A stretch of 64,000 nucleotides of DNA from contig NEEC01000007.1 of the NCBI GenBank assembly GCA_002189035.1, positions 992,001 to 1,056,000 of the forward strand. The letters run 5' to 3'. Below the pieces are notes generated by a model. That model was not told where the DNA came from, did no database searches, and saw only the letters and a program-made list of their open reading frames with translations. Positions within the stretch are counted from its first letter, which is position 1; each line of letters begins with the position of its first letter. Shown here piece after piece: positions 33,158-44,522 of the stretch. The translations under genes were made by a program, and so were the position numbers. Source of the stretch: Utricularia gibba. Taxonomy: Eukaryota; Streptophyta; Magnoliopsida; Lamiales; Lentibulariaceae.

Positions 33158-35930
33158 CTATGGCCGCCGATCTTGGTTTGCCGCGTCCCCGTGTCCGTTC
33201 CCTTGGACTCGAGGGGTTTTAAACGACAGGCTGTGGATGCTGATCTCGGTCTGGTGGGGGCTCGACCCCTCCTGCACCGGCGGCTGTTCAACATCCATTC
33301 GAACTTCTCTCCCGGCCATGTCGTTCCAGTGGAAGCCGCGGTGGTGGTGGCTGGGGGAGGCCGATGTCCCCTCGTCATACGCCGTGTATTTGCTGTTCAC
33401 ACTGCTCTCATCGTAGACTCTGTTGTGGCCTTGCAGCAGATACACCGGCGACATCCTCGCGTCGAGCGGCGAGGCCGGCCGGCTCGAGAAGGGCGTGGCG
33501 CCGGGCGATGCAGTCCCTTGCTTTATCTGTTTCTTGGCTGCTTTGTGCCAGTTCTTGAGTGCACTTGTCACGCTTTCACCGAATATCGTCGGCTTGAACT
33601 TCGATCCCATCTGATGATCATTCACAGTTAAAGAGTGTTGCAGAGAGCTTGTTGTGTAACAGTTTTTTCGAAGTGATTTGAGGGTACCTGAGTGACCAAT
33701 GCGTAGAGAGGAAGAGTGACATAGCTGCACAGAACCTGAATCAAGACACTGCAAGATGAACACAAACAGGCACTCTTTAGTTTCGGGAACGCGATCACTC
33801 TGCAGGATCAAGTCTGAATGCAGCATTCTTACCCCATTGTGCTCCGAATGACTATATCCGCAACGTTTTCGTGGTAGCAAGAGGGAAAATGGTATTCATA
33901 CTGCAACCAACAAGTTGGATCCATCACTGAGAAAGAAGCAGGATCTGTATTTGGTTATGCAGAAAGGTTATAACTTATACTCACCACACTCCAAGCCATG
34001 AAAGCAAGTTGGAAGGCGTTCTGGAAGAGGACCAAGTGAATCAGGAAGAGCATAAACTTGGGGCTGTTAAACCAGAAAAGATCATCTCCAGGTTGAACAA
34101 CTGGGGTACCCTTGATCACGACACCGTTCTCAAGGATCCTTGTTCCCATCTTCGTAATGTTGTACTGCAACTTTGTTCCCACCAACAGAATTATCTGTAC
34201 ATGGATTGGAAACCAGGTTCAGCATTTTATTCTTGCAGATTTGATGAAGAAAGCAGGGGATTCTATACTGTACTTACAATCAGTGGAATAAAGGGTAACC
34301 AGTACTCTGAATACCACCCTGTTTCCAGAAACAAAAACAACTCAATCAGATGGAAATCCTTGGAAATTGCAGCAGATGTTGAGTGAGTAATTTCCCATAA
34401 CGTACTCACCATGGGTGTTGGTGAGGAGGAACAACAGAGCAGAAGCCCATAACGCAGGGCTGAGAAACAATCACGAACTGAGTCAAAAAACCATATGGTT
34501 ACAGGAACAAAAAACACAACCGCGAGAAGGGAAGCGAATATTATACCTTATTCCGACGATAGTTTTGAAATCTTCTTCTAATGATTTCTTGATATACTTG
34601 TTAAAATCGAAGGAAGCTTGACTACTGGGAGGCAAATGGGCCTGAAGAAGATTAGGTCATAATCATAAGCTAATAATACATAATCATAATCATAAGCAAA
34701 TGGGATAATTTTCAAAGCGGAATCCCAAGTTCTCTCTTACAGTGATGAACCCATGTCTGAGTGTAAGGTAATCTACTTTCGCAACCGATGCGAAGAATTG
34801 CCTGAAGAAGGAAACCTGTTGGAACAGACGTTCAATGTTCTGAGAATCCGAAAGTGGGATTGATTATCCATTTTTGTCACCTTTAAAAAAAAAAACTTAC
34901 AATCCAGAGAAACACCGGGTTTTTGCTCCACGACTGTAAATGCCTCCGCCCAAATGAAGTATCCCTCGCGAATCTGAATCTCTCCGGGTCTGTTCCATAT
35001 GCAGAAGAATTAGGAGGCGGGTATGACGAAATTGCAGAAGAAAAGTTGCTACCTTTGCAAAAAATACTACTTACCATTGAGGAACAGGTACTCAATAGTC
35101 TTTGTTTCCTCTTCCCAAGATTGCCATCTTCTCATCTGAATACAGAGAGATGTTTGTCAAGTCTTCTCGTTCTCAGAGACAAAACAGAACAAGGTGATGA
35201 AATGGAGATAAGACAATTGTTAGCATACCTTCATACTTCCCAAGGCGTAAGTAAGAACACAATAAGCTATGTGAGCAACAGCCAACATGAAAATGAAGAT
35301 ATGGAACTGATGGATCCCGTAAGCAGAAACCAGCTGAACTAATCCCTGGAAAACATGAAAACAAGAACCCAGTTAGTATCAAGCACGAAAAATGAAGTCT
35401 TTGATGTCCATCATATACACACCCTTCGAAGGCAAGGGTCGTTGTACTCGCTATCGCTTTCTCCTTCTTCTTCGACTCTACATGGATGCCAAGAGTGGGC
35501 AACGTGTCTTGGAACACAAATTCTAGATAGAGGCCCTTGCCCCACAGTCAATAGAAACGAGATACATCCCATAAGCATAAGCTCTGCATGCATGAACAGT
35601 GAGTAAAAACCGATCAGCGACTCAGATTAGAGATGTATTCAGATTGACCCCTCAAAAACTCACCCATCGTGATCTTCTGCAGAGCTTCATACAGCGATAC
35701 TTTCCGCTTCTTCCTCAACCACTGCAAGCACGGAGTAACCAAGCTAGCTTCTAAGTGATCCACGACGCAGAAACAGGGGATTTCACATACAGAAAGTGTG
35801 GAGAAATCACAAGTACCGATCCCAGATGATGAAAGAGCTGTTCGATGGCAATAGATATGACGACCAAAACAAGGCAAACGGAGGCGACGGCCCACGTGGG
35901 CGTTCTCTCCAGCGATCTCTCCGACGGCAT
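33158..35930 (-). CDS. MLO family seven-helix membrane protein
   Basis: Plasma-membrane MLO protein; members act as calmodulin-regulated calcium-channel-like proteins and one clade is needed for powdery mildew infection. Fourteen exons fit in phase: 35930-35817, 35721-35664, 35583-35423, 35345-35229, 35135-35075, 34989-34901, 34815-34741, 34641-34547, 34459-34410, 34318-34278, 34194-33985, 33900-33833, 33748-33688, 33610-33158; total 550 aa. Family hallmarks: [16 protein letters not shown] helix 1, [78 protein letters not shown]. The C-terminus keeps the calmodulin-binding site around [12 protein letters not shown] with its Trp. The TPFSSRP...SP tail and RDTSF motif resemble the MLO2/6/12 clade; this is inference. 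Confidence 0.95.
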
Positions 35931-37783
35931 CTCCCTTTCGTTTGTGCCTTCTCCGATGTGCAGAAAAATGATTTGCCAACAGAATGTGCCGTGTGCTACA
36001 GCTTGACTACAAAGACATGGGAACGTGTCCCCTGTATATAGAGAGAAAGAGTCAGTAGAAGACAAGAAACAGCTCAAAGGTTCACCCCTTGTGGAGTCAG
36101 TCAAGAGATTGGACTTTTCATGGTGGACCGGGTCAGCTCAGACTTACGCGCCCATCTGACCCATGGCCGAGAAATTATATTATTTTATTCCAAAAAATAC
36201 GTTATTAATTTAATAATCATTTTCTATTGACCGATTTTTTTTTAATAATTTTGATGATGAACATCAACGTTATTTAAAAGTTTGCCATTCATTCGAGGCT
36301 CCCTCGACGTTTTACCTTTGTCAGATTCATTGCATTTGCTTTTTATCCTACTTTCAAGTTTTCTTTGAAAATTACCTTATGTTCGTCAACCATTTGTAAA
36401 ATACCTTAGATTAAGGTTTAATTTATAAATTAAATCATAAAAAATATAAATACACAAAACTTAATCTTTATTCAACTCATAATACTAAATCTGAAATTTA
36501 AAAATTTTATAATCTAAACCCAAAAATTTAAACTTAAAATCCAAAACTTAAATTTGAAATCTTAAACCCTTAAGTCTTAAATCACAAAACTAAATATCAA
36601 GTTCGAAAATTTAAACCTTCAACTCTAAAATTTAAATCTGAAACCAAAAAAATTAAATCCCAATTAAAATCTTAAACCCTAAATCAGTAATCTTAAAAAA
36701 TTGTGAAATCTTAAACCCTAAACTCTAAATCAGTAATCATAAAAATTACTGATAAAATTATTAAAACTTAATATATAATATTCCTAAGTTATAAATACCA
36801 AATATTAAACTTTAAAATTGAATCCCTAAATTATAAATCCAAAAAAAACATACAAAAACGAAAAAAGCATAAAGTAGGGGAAAACGCAAAGAACAACTTA
36901 TTTTTTTGGTAATTTACAAATCTTTGCCATAAATAGGGTAAATGACAAATAAAATAAAAAAGTCCAGGTATTTAGCTCATTTCCCCATTCATGGCGATTC
37001 TAAATGTTGCTTTCTTTTTAATTCCCACAGCTTTCTTTTCAGCGCAGAACTCCTACTCCATAACCAAATCATGAAAATCATATGTTATTGTTGTTGTTGA
37101 CCGTGTAACGGCCTCACACGTGTGCGGTCCTAATCCAACTCCATGCGCAGTAGGAAAACGGCGAGTGTTAGAATCCGACTTCGATGGTGCCCTCGGACAA
37201 CGGCAACTCCTCCAGTCTCACAATCCGCGTCGTTTGCTTCTTCTTCTTTTTACACTGCACCCACATTACCCACGCCTTTTGCTTCTTTGGAGGTTATAAC
37301 CGTACGGCAAGTAATGTTAGAAATTTCGTCGAAATTCGTCGGATTTCTAACAAAATTTGAACATTGGCTGCAAGGAACCATATAGTGATTGTTGTGCACG
37401 TTGGGTGTCGTGTTCAAAATTGAAGTCATATGATTTAAATTAAGCTTTTGGGGTTTGATTTAGTATTTTGTATAAAAATAATTGTTTTTGTGTTGAACTT
37501 GATTTTAAAATACTCCCATTAGCCAGCCATTCATTACAGCAAAAAAAAAAAAGTACGGACGGTCGGATGGTATTCCTCGCTGTCTGATTCTGTGTCTAGT
37601 AGAGCCAGTGCCTCGTATCCTCCAGCCATCTCCTCCTGCCAACCAACAGTAACCCCATCAACAGAAGCATAATTTGAGATAACAGTACATGGGTGGCTTC
37701 CGCTTGTTTCATCCAAAGAGAGAATGTGATTACAGGCTCTAAAGAATGAATGCAAGAGGCTTTTGAATGAGTTGGGGTTTATT
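35931..37783. other. Intergenic, MLO 5' flank and tetraspanin 3' flank
   Basis: From about 36411 to 36860 the sequence is an AT-rich field of decayed repeats of the type TTAAACCCTAAATC and close variants. No gene seen; the ORFs at 37143-37385 and 37534-37863 do not look coding. Confidence 0.55.
36411..36860. repeat. Degenerate AAACCCTAAA-like low-complexity tract
   Basis: Many copies of variants of TTAAACCCTAAAT, AAATTTAAACTTAAAATC and AAATCTTAAACCC, with clear units at about 36672-36686 and 36713-36728. It may be decayed telomere-like or simple AT repeat. Confidence 0.6.
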
Positions 37784-38653
37784 TTACCATTGACGGTCCC
37801 ATCTGGGGTGGATTTTGGACATGGGGCCGAAGGCGGCGGCGTGCGTCGTGGACCTCTGAGCATTCCTGAAAGCGCAGCAGCCGATGGTGTAGATGACGAT
37901 GAGGACGAGGACCATGACGATGTTGAGCACGGCCAGCTTGTGCCAGTCTCTGCGGACGTTCTCCAGCAGCCCCGCCTTGCACGAGTCGCAGTTGTAGCAG
38001 AGCACTGCCGCCGCGTTGTTCCACAGGTAGCAGTCCGGCTCCTGCGTCCCTGATCCGGCGGCGTAGTTGCACGACGTTGGTGGCTTGCAGCACCCCGACT
38101 GACACAAGAAGCCCAGTTATATTTCTTTGTTAAATGGAAAAAGGGGGATCTTGGGGAAAACCTGAAGAGGGGACATGTTCCTTGTCAGATAGTCATAAGG
38201 TGTCCACCTCACAATCTGATCACACATCTTGGAGCTTTGAACACAAGTTTTGAAGGCGGCCCAGTTTCTGGGATCAGAGATCCTCCTCCTCAGCCATAAA
38301 GAGTAGTCCCCCAGATGATACTCCCTGTAAGCTCTGCCTTGCACATCAACTCCTCCGCCAGGGCTCGTGATCACGAACCCGAAAACGACGAATCCCATCA
38401 GGGAAAAGATCACCAGAAGCATGATCACCAAGTAAATCCATAGCGCGCAAGCTATGTGGAAGCATGCTCCGATGAAGCCGGCGAGTGAAATTATCAAAAT
38501 CAGGAATCCTAGAACCAACAGAGGCGTTTGGAGGAAGCTTTGGCAGCTACCGCTGCTTCGCATCATCCATAGCCCGGCGCCGATGATCGGAATCGAGGAT
38601 ACGAGGGTGAAGAGATTGAGGAAGCCGATCAGGGTGTTGCTTAGACCATACAT
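37784..38653 (-). CDS. Tetraspanin, TET7/8/9-like
   Basis: Four-helix membrane organiser; plant TET8/9 mark exosomes and plasma-membrane domains. Two exons, 38653-38162 and 38098-37784, give 268 aa, the family length. Helix 1 starts SNTLIGFLNLFTLVSSIPII; helices 2 and 3 lie near residues 42-63 and 72-95. The large loop has the plant GCCKPP motif and further cysteines (CYLWNN, CYNCDSCKAG). Helix 4 is KLAVLNIVMVLVLIVIYTIG, followed by CCAFRN and a tail ending HPRWDRQW. The tail is shorter than in most TET8 relatives, which continue with a Trp-rich stretch after PRWD. The stop comes soon after a short CCCC run, so a late base error is possible. Confidence 0.93.
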
Positions 38654-39130
38654 CTATAGCAGTTTTCTCTTCTTGTTCAATGGGAATTGCTTGATTCTGA
38701 GGATTGGTGTGTAGCTTTTGGTTAGTGGGTGTCTAAAGAGCTTTATACAAAACCGGTTTCCATACGGATGCTTTATGCTTTTCATATTTTCTCCAGCGGT
38801 TTCCTTTGGAAAAGTTTAGGGAAATTGATCTGTATCACTGCTAAGGCACTTCTTAGGGACTAAGGAACTGCTTTTGGTTTTTCGGGAGTAGTGCATGGGA
38901 AAAGCTTCAGACAAATTTCTTAGCTTCAGAAACCTGGTAGAAGGGAGATCTTTCTCTGTATTGCAAAAACACATTGGCTTTTTCAATATCTCAAAATGGA
39001 AATTATTATCATAAGCATACTTCAATAAAGTAACTGTCGCATACAGATCATTGGAAGAAAAGACTGGGGAATCAAATAACATGTGATAAGATTGGGGAAT
39101 CAAATAACCTTGAGAACTTCATCTCCGGTG
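38654..39130. other. Short intergenic
   Basis: Tetraspanin promoter and 3' flank of the next gene. The 95-codon ORF at 38816-39103 (-) reads as untranslated sequence, not as a protein. Confidence 0.5.
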
Positions 39131-40353
39131 TCACATCCCCCCTGCCACTGCCACCAGCTTTGAATCGACTGTCAACGAGTTGGGGATGAGGGTTGCAGAT
39201 TCAGTAAATCCGAGCTTCTTTTCTGCAAGAGCTTTCAGCCGATACCGTTCAGCCCTTGAACCGATGACCTGACCAAGAATTGATGCTCCAATTGTTAGTG
39301 CCATGGCTGTCTTAGGCATCAACACTGATTTCCTAAGCATGGCAATGAATGGAACCGCAGCATGAACTGCTGCAAACCATGAAGGTGAAAATTTTTCTGT
39401 GTGTTCCCTCCATATTCCGAGAGGTATATTAGCTGCCATCCCGAGAAGACCAATAACAAGAATTTTCGCAGGAAGAGGTTGGGGTCTCAGGTTTTTAGCA
39501 AAAGCAGTTTTAGCCAGAGCACTACGGGCAGCGACAATTGCTGGAGGGCATCTGAACTTCACTCCGGGTGGGGGCTGAAGAGCCTTGGCCACAAGAGGTA
39601 CGACATGGCTAACAGCCCGATAAGACTTAGCAATGGGACAGTTTCCACTCTGCAACCACTCATTGCTCATTGCTTCATGATCCGATTTCAATCCCTAAAG
39701 AAAGCAAGAATGTCTCATGAGATTCTGAAAACAAAATTCATAGTACACTTACGAAACAAGTACACCACTCAACTCGAAAAACACTTTCTTTGCCTGAATT
39801 TCAAAGACAGATACCTCAGAATGAGATTCCTTCTTTGAGGAATTTGATTTGTTATTAACTTTCTTCCATTTCTCGTGAAATGCATCAAATCCAAAAGGTC
39901 CACCAGGTCCAAAAGCAGAAAGACTGATAGTGGCAGCTTTTGCTGCTAAGGGATTGAAATGAACCGCTAATGGCTCTGGGGGAGCTTTTTCATCATGAGA
40001 AAATGAGGACCCAGAGAGAGGAACCACGCCATTTTGTCCATGGAATAGTCTGAAAGCTGTACCAAAATTGTATTCATCCTCGAAAATAGGACCTTTTCCA
40101 TCAGGAAACTACAAGGAACAGATAACAGAAGGCAGTGAGTATTGTGAAGAAAACGAAAAAATAATGGGATAAAATTTAGCCAAAGATCTTTTTAATGGAA
40201 AATAAGCTATGCAGTTACCGGAACTCGGGAAGCCACGGATGAAGAGAAGGATAAGTTAGTGGGTTCGTTGATGTTCCTCAAAAAAGGACATCTAATGATA
40301 TCCTGGTTGAATTGTTGGGAGCCCCTATCCATGTCTCTAAGAATAAAATCCAT
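39131..40353 (-). CDS. Conserved plant protein with hydrophobic C-terminal half
   Basis: I recognise the sequence style as a conserved but unnamed plant protein and cannot give a function. Exons 40353-40219, 40108-39815 and 39694-39131 join in phase to 330 aa. The N-terminal half has a Pro/Gly-rich motif (FGPGGPFGFDAFHEKWK). The middle is basic (SYRAVSHVVPLVAKALQPPP, AIVAARSALAKTAFAK). The last third has three hydrophobic segments: PAKILVIGLLGMAANIPLG, WFAAVHAAVPFIAMLR and AMALTIGASILGQVIGSRAE. An organelle inner-membrane or plastid location is possible but not shown. Confidence 0.8.
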
Positions 40354-41414
40354 TCCAGATGATGAACCTACTACACAAGATTCAAATCAACCTGCAAAGC
40401 CCAAATCATCAGCATTAGTATCTCAAGCGCTCAACCTCAAGAGCCATACCAAATGATCTTTCAACGAAATCATCCAATCCAACGAAAAGTCAAACCCACG
40501 AATCTACACAGCTCTGCTCGCTTTTACAATGCATTTCAAACAAGATTGAAACAACAACAACAACAACAGGGTTTTACCAATTAAATGATCATCCATCCAC
40601 AATCTAAAGCCATTCCCTTTTAAGCTTAACATAAAGGCAGCACAAAACAAGCAAATCACCAATTAAAATACAAAAATAATTCACACAGTATTGAGAAACA
40701 AATATCAGATCGCGCACCCTCAAAATCAACGAATAAAATCACGGTAGGTGCCTCGATCCTTCACACAAAATTGATCATTTTGACGAAAAGAAAAACGAAG
40801 GAAAGAAACAAAAGTCAAACCCACAATCCACGAACGAAATGAGACCTTACAAATGGCAAACCTCTCCAGCAGAGAAAAATGGAGATCGGTGCAGTAGGAA
40901 CAAAGGTTTTGAAAAGTGCGAGGTTGTCAAAGCAAAGCAGTTGTTGGTTTGGTTTGGTGCTGAAACGACGACGTTTCAGTGAAAAACCACGACTAGTCCA
41001 CGCGTTCATGTCCTCGGCATGTGGACGCCCAATGTGTTCGTCAAACCCTTCTAGAGACAATAAGAAAACTATTACTTTATTCAATTGTGACGTAAATATA
41101 TTAAAATATAATTTAATATTACATTTTATTATTTTAAAAGATTTATTTTCCTTCTTCACATTGCCAAAAGCTCTATCTACACGCAATCCAGTGATGTTGG
41201 CTTGGGCCGAAACTTGAGGCTGGCCCAAAAGTGAGCCTGCAAATGTTTTGTATTTGAATTGCGGGAAGGGGGGTTTTCTTTCTCGGCGGGATGCGCAATT
41301 TTCCGATGGCGCCATTATTTCCCGCCTCTGAGCGTATCTATAAAACAACCACGGCGCGCGCTTTGCTTTGTCAACTGCATTCTGTAATTCACCCGCAGAT
41401 TGTCGATTCCAGAA
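40354..41414. other. Bidirectional promoter region
   Basis: Lies between two divergent genes. 40500-40850 is A-rich and 41060-41160 AT-rich. No further gene; the long minus-strand ORF 40815-41594 overlaps the next gene and shows no family features. Confidence 0.5.
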
Positions 41415-42176
41415 ATGGTTTTGTCTTTGGGTCCTGGGAAGTTCTATGGTGGCAGCCTTCCACGGCCACGGTTCTACGGTGATGTTCGGTTTAACGATCA
41501 GAGAGTAGATCCGCCGCTGCCGGCGATGGATCCGCTCATGGCTTGGGCACGCGAGGCTCATTGGTCCATGGGCGGTCTCGGGTCGGAGCGACACCGTCTC
41601 CAGGGCAAGATCGAGGGTAAAATAGGGAATTTGGTGAAGCGCAAGGAGAGGGAGAAGAGTTCCGAGAAGAAACCGTCCAAAATCTCCACTGCGTCTCCCT
41701 GGGAAGAAGATGAGGGGGTTTTACATTCTCCGTCGCCGCCTCTCTCTCCGGTTTCGATTAAGAGGCGTAGAGTCGTCGGTTTGGTGGATGAGGCGGAGGT
41801 GCCTAGGGTAAAGCGTGAAGCGAGGAAATTGGGGAATGAATTCGATCGATCTGCCAAGGATAGTGGCATGAGATCCGAAAGTCGCAGTACTACGAATAAA
41901 AACTCCGATCCGAATACGATGCAGGCAAAGAGGAAAAGGGGGAAACTGATAAAGGGAGGGAAGGTAGTGGGAGGTGCCTTAGTCGAGGCGGCCCGAGCGT
42001 CAGAAGTTCGCCGAGGTTGGCAAGACGTCGTTCTGCAACGTAGAGTATTTTCTCTGGCAAAGCATCCACCGACTGAAGCTTCTTCTTCGCCAGCCTTCTC
42101 CCGGAGCCTCGCCATCCGAAACAACGAAAGCTCGGCGATCTGTGCTCGTTCCTCAAAGAATCTAGGGTTTAACTAG
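41415..42176 (+). CDS. Plant-specific basic protein, function unknown
   Basis: Starts MVLSLGPGKFYGGSLPRPRF and continues VDPPLPAMDPLMAWAREAHWSMGG, a combination I associate with a conserved single-exon plant family of unknown role. The rest is rich in K, R, S and P (KRKEREKSSEKK, SPPLSPVSIKRRRVVGLVDE). The open frame ends at 42176. The G5 run at 41938-41942 may lack a base: with one more G the frame becomes GETDKGREGSGR, then SVRSSPRLARRRSAT, stopping at 42041-42043. An RSSPRLA-type end looks more like such basic plant proteins than the present tail does. The true end is therefore 42043 or 42176. Probably nuclear by composition. Confidence 0.75.
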   Translation: MVLSLGPGKFYGGSLPRPRFYGDVRFNDQRVDPPLPAMDPLMAWAREAHWSMGGLGSERHRLQGKIEGKIGNLVKRKEREKSSEKKPSKISTASPWEEDEGVLHSPSPPLSPVSIKRRRVVGLVDEAEVPRVKREARKLGNEFDRSAKDSGMRSESRSTTNKNSDPNTMQAKRKRGKLIKGGKVVGGALVEAARASEVRRGWQDVVLQRRVFSLAKHPPTEASSSPAFSRSLAIRNNESSAICARSSKNLGFN

Positions 42177-42930
42177 GGTTCCGGTTCCATCCCAGAATGA
42201 ATTGGAAAATCATTACCCCGAAGTGCTCGGGCCTTCCTGCAATTCTCAAGGCCCAAACGTGGTTCCAGGCCCGTACAAGCCCAATCCATAGAAACTTCGA
42301 AGCCACCTCCCACGTATCGGACGCGGCAGCCAGCGAGACAACAGTAGTGCACGCGTGCTGTAATCTTCCTGTTGGCAAGGGACTGCACTCTACCGCCAGT
42401 CGGCTCTTTCAAAAAATTGCTAGCGCCACTCTCCTTGATCCCTGGCAGTAATGTTTCTGCTTGTAGCCACAACCACCCAACAACCCCTTGAATCTGGGAC
42501 CATCCATATTCAATTACCCGAAAACAAGCACAAAAACTGCTTTACCTTCCATTCTAATAAATGTAATTGAATTCACCCCACTCGCGGGTCCCACATCGCC
42601 GCATGCTTTTTCCAGGGTGAATCCAATTAACCACCCGATAAAACTCAAGGCCCGGAATTTACCCAACGGTAAAAGAAGTCCGTCTTTTGTTGGTTAATTT
42701 GAAATTTGTATAGGTTTTTAAACAAATTCATTTTGATTTCGATAATTTTGCTTTACAACCAAATGGTAGGCTTTTGCAACTATAGGGCATTAGGGATTAA
42801 TTAAACATACTTTGTTTTAATTTGGATTTAATCATATAAACATTGGAATATGCACATTTCCTGAAGCAATTCATTCAGCGATTTTCTGCATGGAAAACTA
42901 AACTCAAAATCTACGAACTAATTACTGGGG
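42177..42930. other. Convergent intergenic region
   Basis: 3' flanks of two converging genes. I looked for a PB1-domain exon of the ARF gene here and found none. Confidence 0.5.
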
Positions 42931-44522
42931 TTAGCAATCTTCCAGAGGCTTGTCTGATATCCCATCGGAGGAACTCGGCGCCGCGGCGGCGGTTGCTGGA
43001 GAACTGGTGTTGGTGGTTGCTTTCTCTTTGCAGCTCATTTGCTGGGCTGTGAGAATCGGTTGACCAAACAAGACAAAAGCAGGGGCTCCGGGATCAGCTT
43101 CTTTCTTCCTGCAGATTTCTTCAACTTCCTCCGCCTCCGCCGCTGCCGGGGAATCATTGCATTTTATGGGAACCTGGGGTGGAAGCCCGAGGTGCGGATT
43201 CCTGTGTCGCTGTACGCCGGCTGCGGGAATGTTATCAGGGAAGCTACACAGAGGGCTGCTGGGACTCAGGGGATTGCCGATAAGCATCGGAAGATGAAGA
43301 GGAAACTCCAGTGAGTGATCCAGCAGTCGCGGACGCTTTACCACCGGAGGACGATGACCAATTTCAGGGATAACTGGATCTATTACAAGTTCAACTGCCC
43401 ATGGATTCACATGGTTTAGGTTTTGTAAGAAATCTGGCTCATCCCATGTTACCTACAAGTGAATTCAGTATCAATAACAGAGAAAAAGCTTCACTTGGGA
43501 GATGAATATACATTACAGATAGGGCACCTGAAGAAGTCTCCAGGGGGAATCAGGCCAATGGATTGGATCATGAATCCGAGGCGATGAAACAGTACCCATA
43601 AACCAACTTGTCCTCAGTGAATCCTCTGTTTCAAAAGCCATCTTAATTCTCATCCCAGAGCACCATTGGACAAACAGAGAAGCTCGTACAGTTGCAGCAG
43701 AGACCACGAACTCCGGTGTGCCGGCACGGGGATAATACACGATCTCGAAGGGTTGTCGATCCGTAGCCAGACGAACTGATTCCAGGACAGACTCAGCGCT
43801 TCTTCTTACGTGACCCCTTTTAACGGTGGTTCCAATATCACGAAGGAAATCAGGGAGCGCTGCTTTGTAAGAGGCCGGGTTAAGAAACGGAATCTCCTTC
43901 TTGGATCGTTTGATTCCTATATACAATTCCCCATTCTCCAATTTCACAAATACCACTGAATCGCCTGCAACAAGACGCTTCTTGTTCACGAAGGTGTTCC
44001 AACCGGTGGTTAATAGATGCCGCCGTGGGGTTCCTCTGTAAATGTGCCGGAATTTCCAAGTCACACTGTGGATATCCTTAGCCACAATGGTCTGAACTGG
44101 AGGTTCCACGGCGGTCCCCAACTTGGGAAAAATGGATTCAGCGCAGCATCTGGGAACAGATAAACCTCCCCATTGTTGGCATCCGATTGCGTTAACGTCT
44201 TCGAGAATGACTCCGTCTTCTTGTTTTCCCCATTTCCATCAAATGCAAGAACCCCATTACGGTCAACTGCGAAATCTAATTCACTCCCTCCAAAGGGGAT
44301 CAACCCAATTTCCGCATAAACCTCATCGTTCTCAGTATCTGCCAAATACCTAATGGAGGACACTGTACAAGGAACCAGCGGCCGAACCCTCGGAAAACCA
44401 CTGAAATCAACCTTCCCAAGAGCGTGCTCCGCGTGCCCTTGTGGGAAATAATACACCTTGGAGTTTTCCGGTGGAATCTGAGACACCCCACCGGCGCAGG
44501 CCGCCCACACCTCGGGATTCAT
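42931..44522 (-). CDS. Auxin response factor, ARF10/16/17 clade, no PB1 domain
   Basis: DNA-binding repressor of auxin-responsive genes. Exon 1 is 44522-43528 and exon 2 43452-42931; with one base restored the product is 505 aa. Order: MNPEVWAACAGG; YYFPQGHAEHA; B3 domain (KTLTQSDANNGG, VPRCCAESIFP, KDIHSVTWKFRHIYRGTPRR, HLLTTGWNTFVNKKRLVAGD); ARF domain (AFETEDSLRTSWFMGTVSS, SPWRLLQVTWDEPD, VNPWAVELV). The middle region has NPLSPSSPLCSFPDN, the former miR160 site, and VLFGQPILTAQQMS. It stops at LEDC without a PB1 domain, as ARF17 does. The C4 run at 44168-44171 (G on the coding strand) lacks one base just before GLSVPRCC. The start at 44522 is chosen because the frame upstream has no ATG. 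Confidence 0.92.
43199..43219 (-). promoter_or_regulatory. Decayed miR160 target site
   Basis: In the right place of the ARF frame (A-G-V-Q-R-H-R-N instead of A-G-I/M-Q-G-A-R-H/Q), the minus strand reads CGGCGTACAGCGACACAGGA plus one A. Against a perfect miR160 site it has six changes in 21, including the base opposite miRNA position 11 and positions 2, 7 and 8. That should abolish cleavage. Confidence 0.8.

Noticed and set aside
33173-33631. Plus-strand ORF of 152 codons opposite the MLO last exon
   Set aside because: Mirror frame of the MLO C-terminus; the MLO reading is strongly supported.
40815-41594. Long minus-strand ORF of 259 codons
   Set aside because: It overlaps the start of the plant-specific gene on the other strand, has no domain or splice support and crosses AT-rich DNA; it is a shadow frame.
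42177-42930. A separate PB1-domain exon for the ARF gene
   Set aside because: No PB1-like reading in any minus-strand frame and the frame closes with a plain stop, so the gene is of the PB1-less type.
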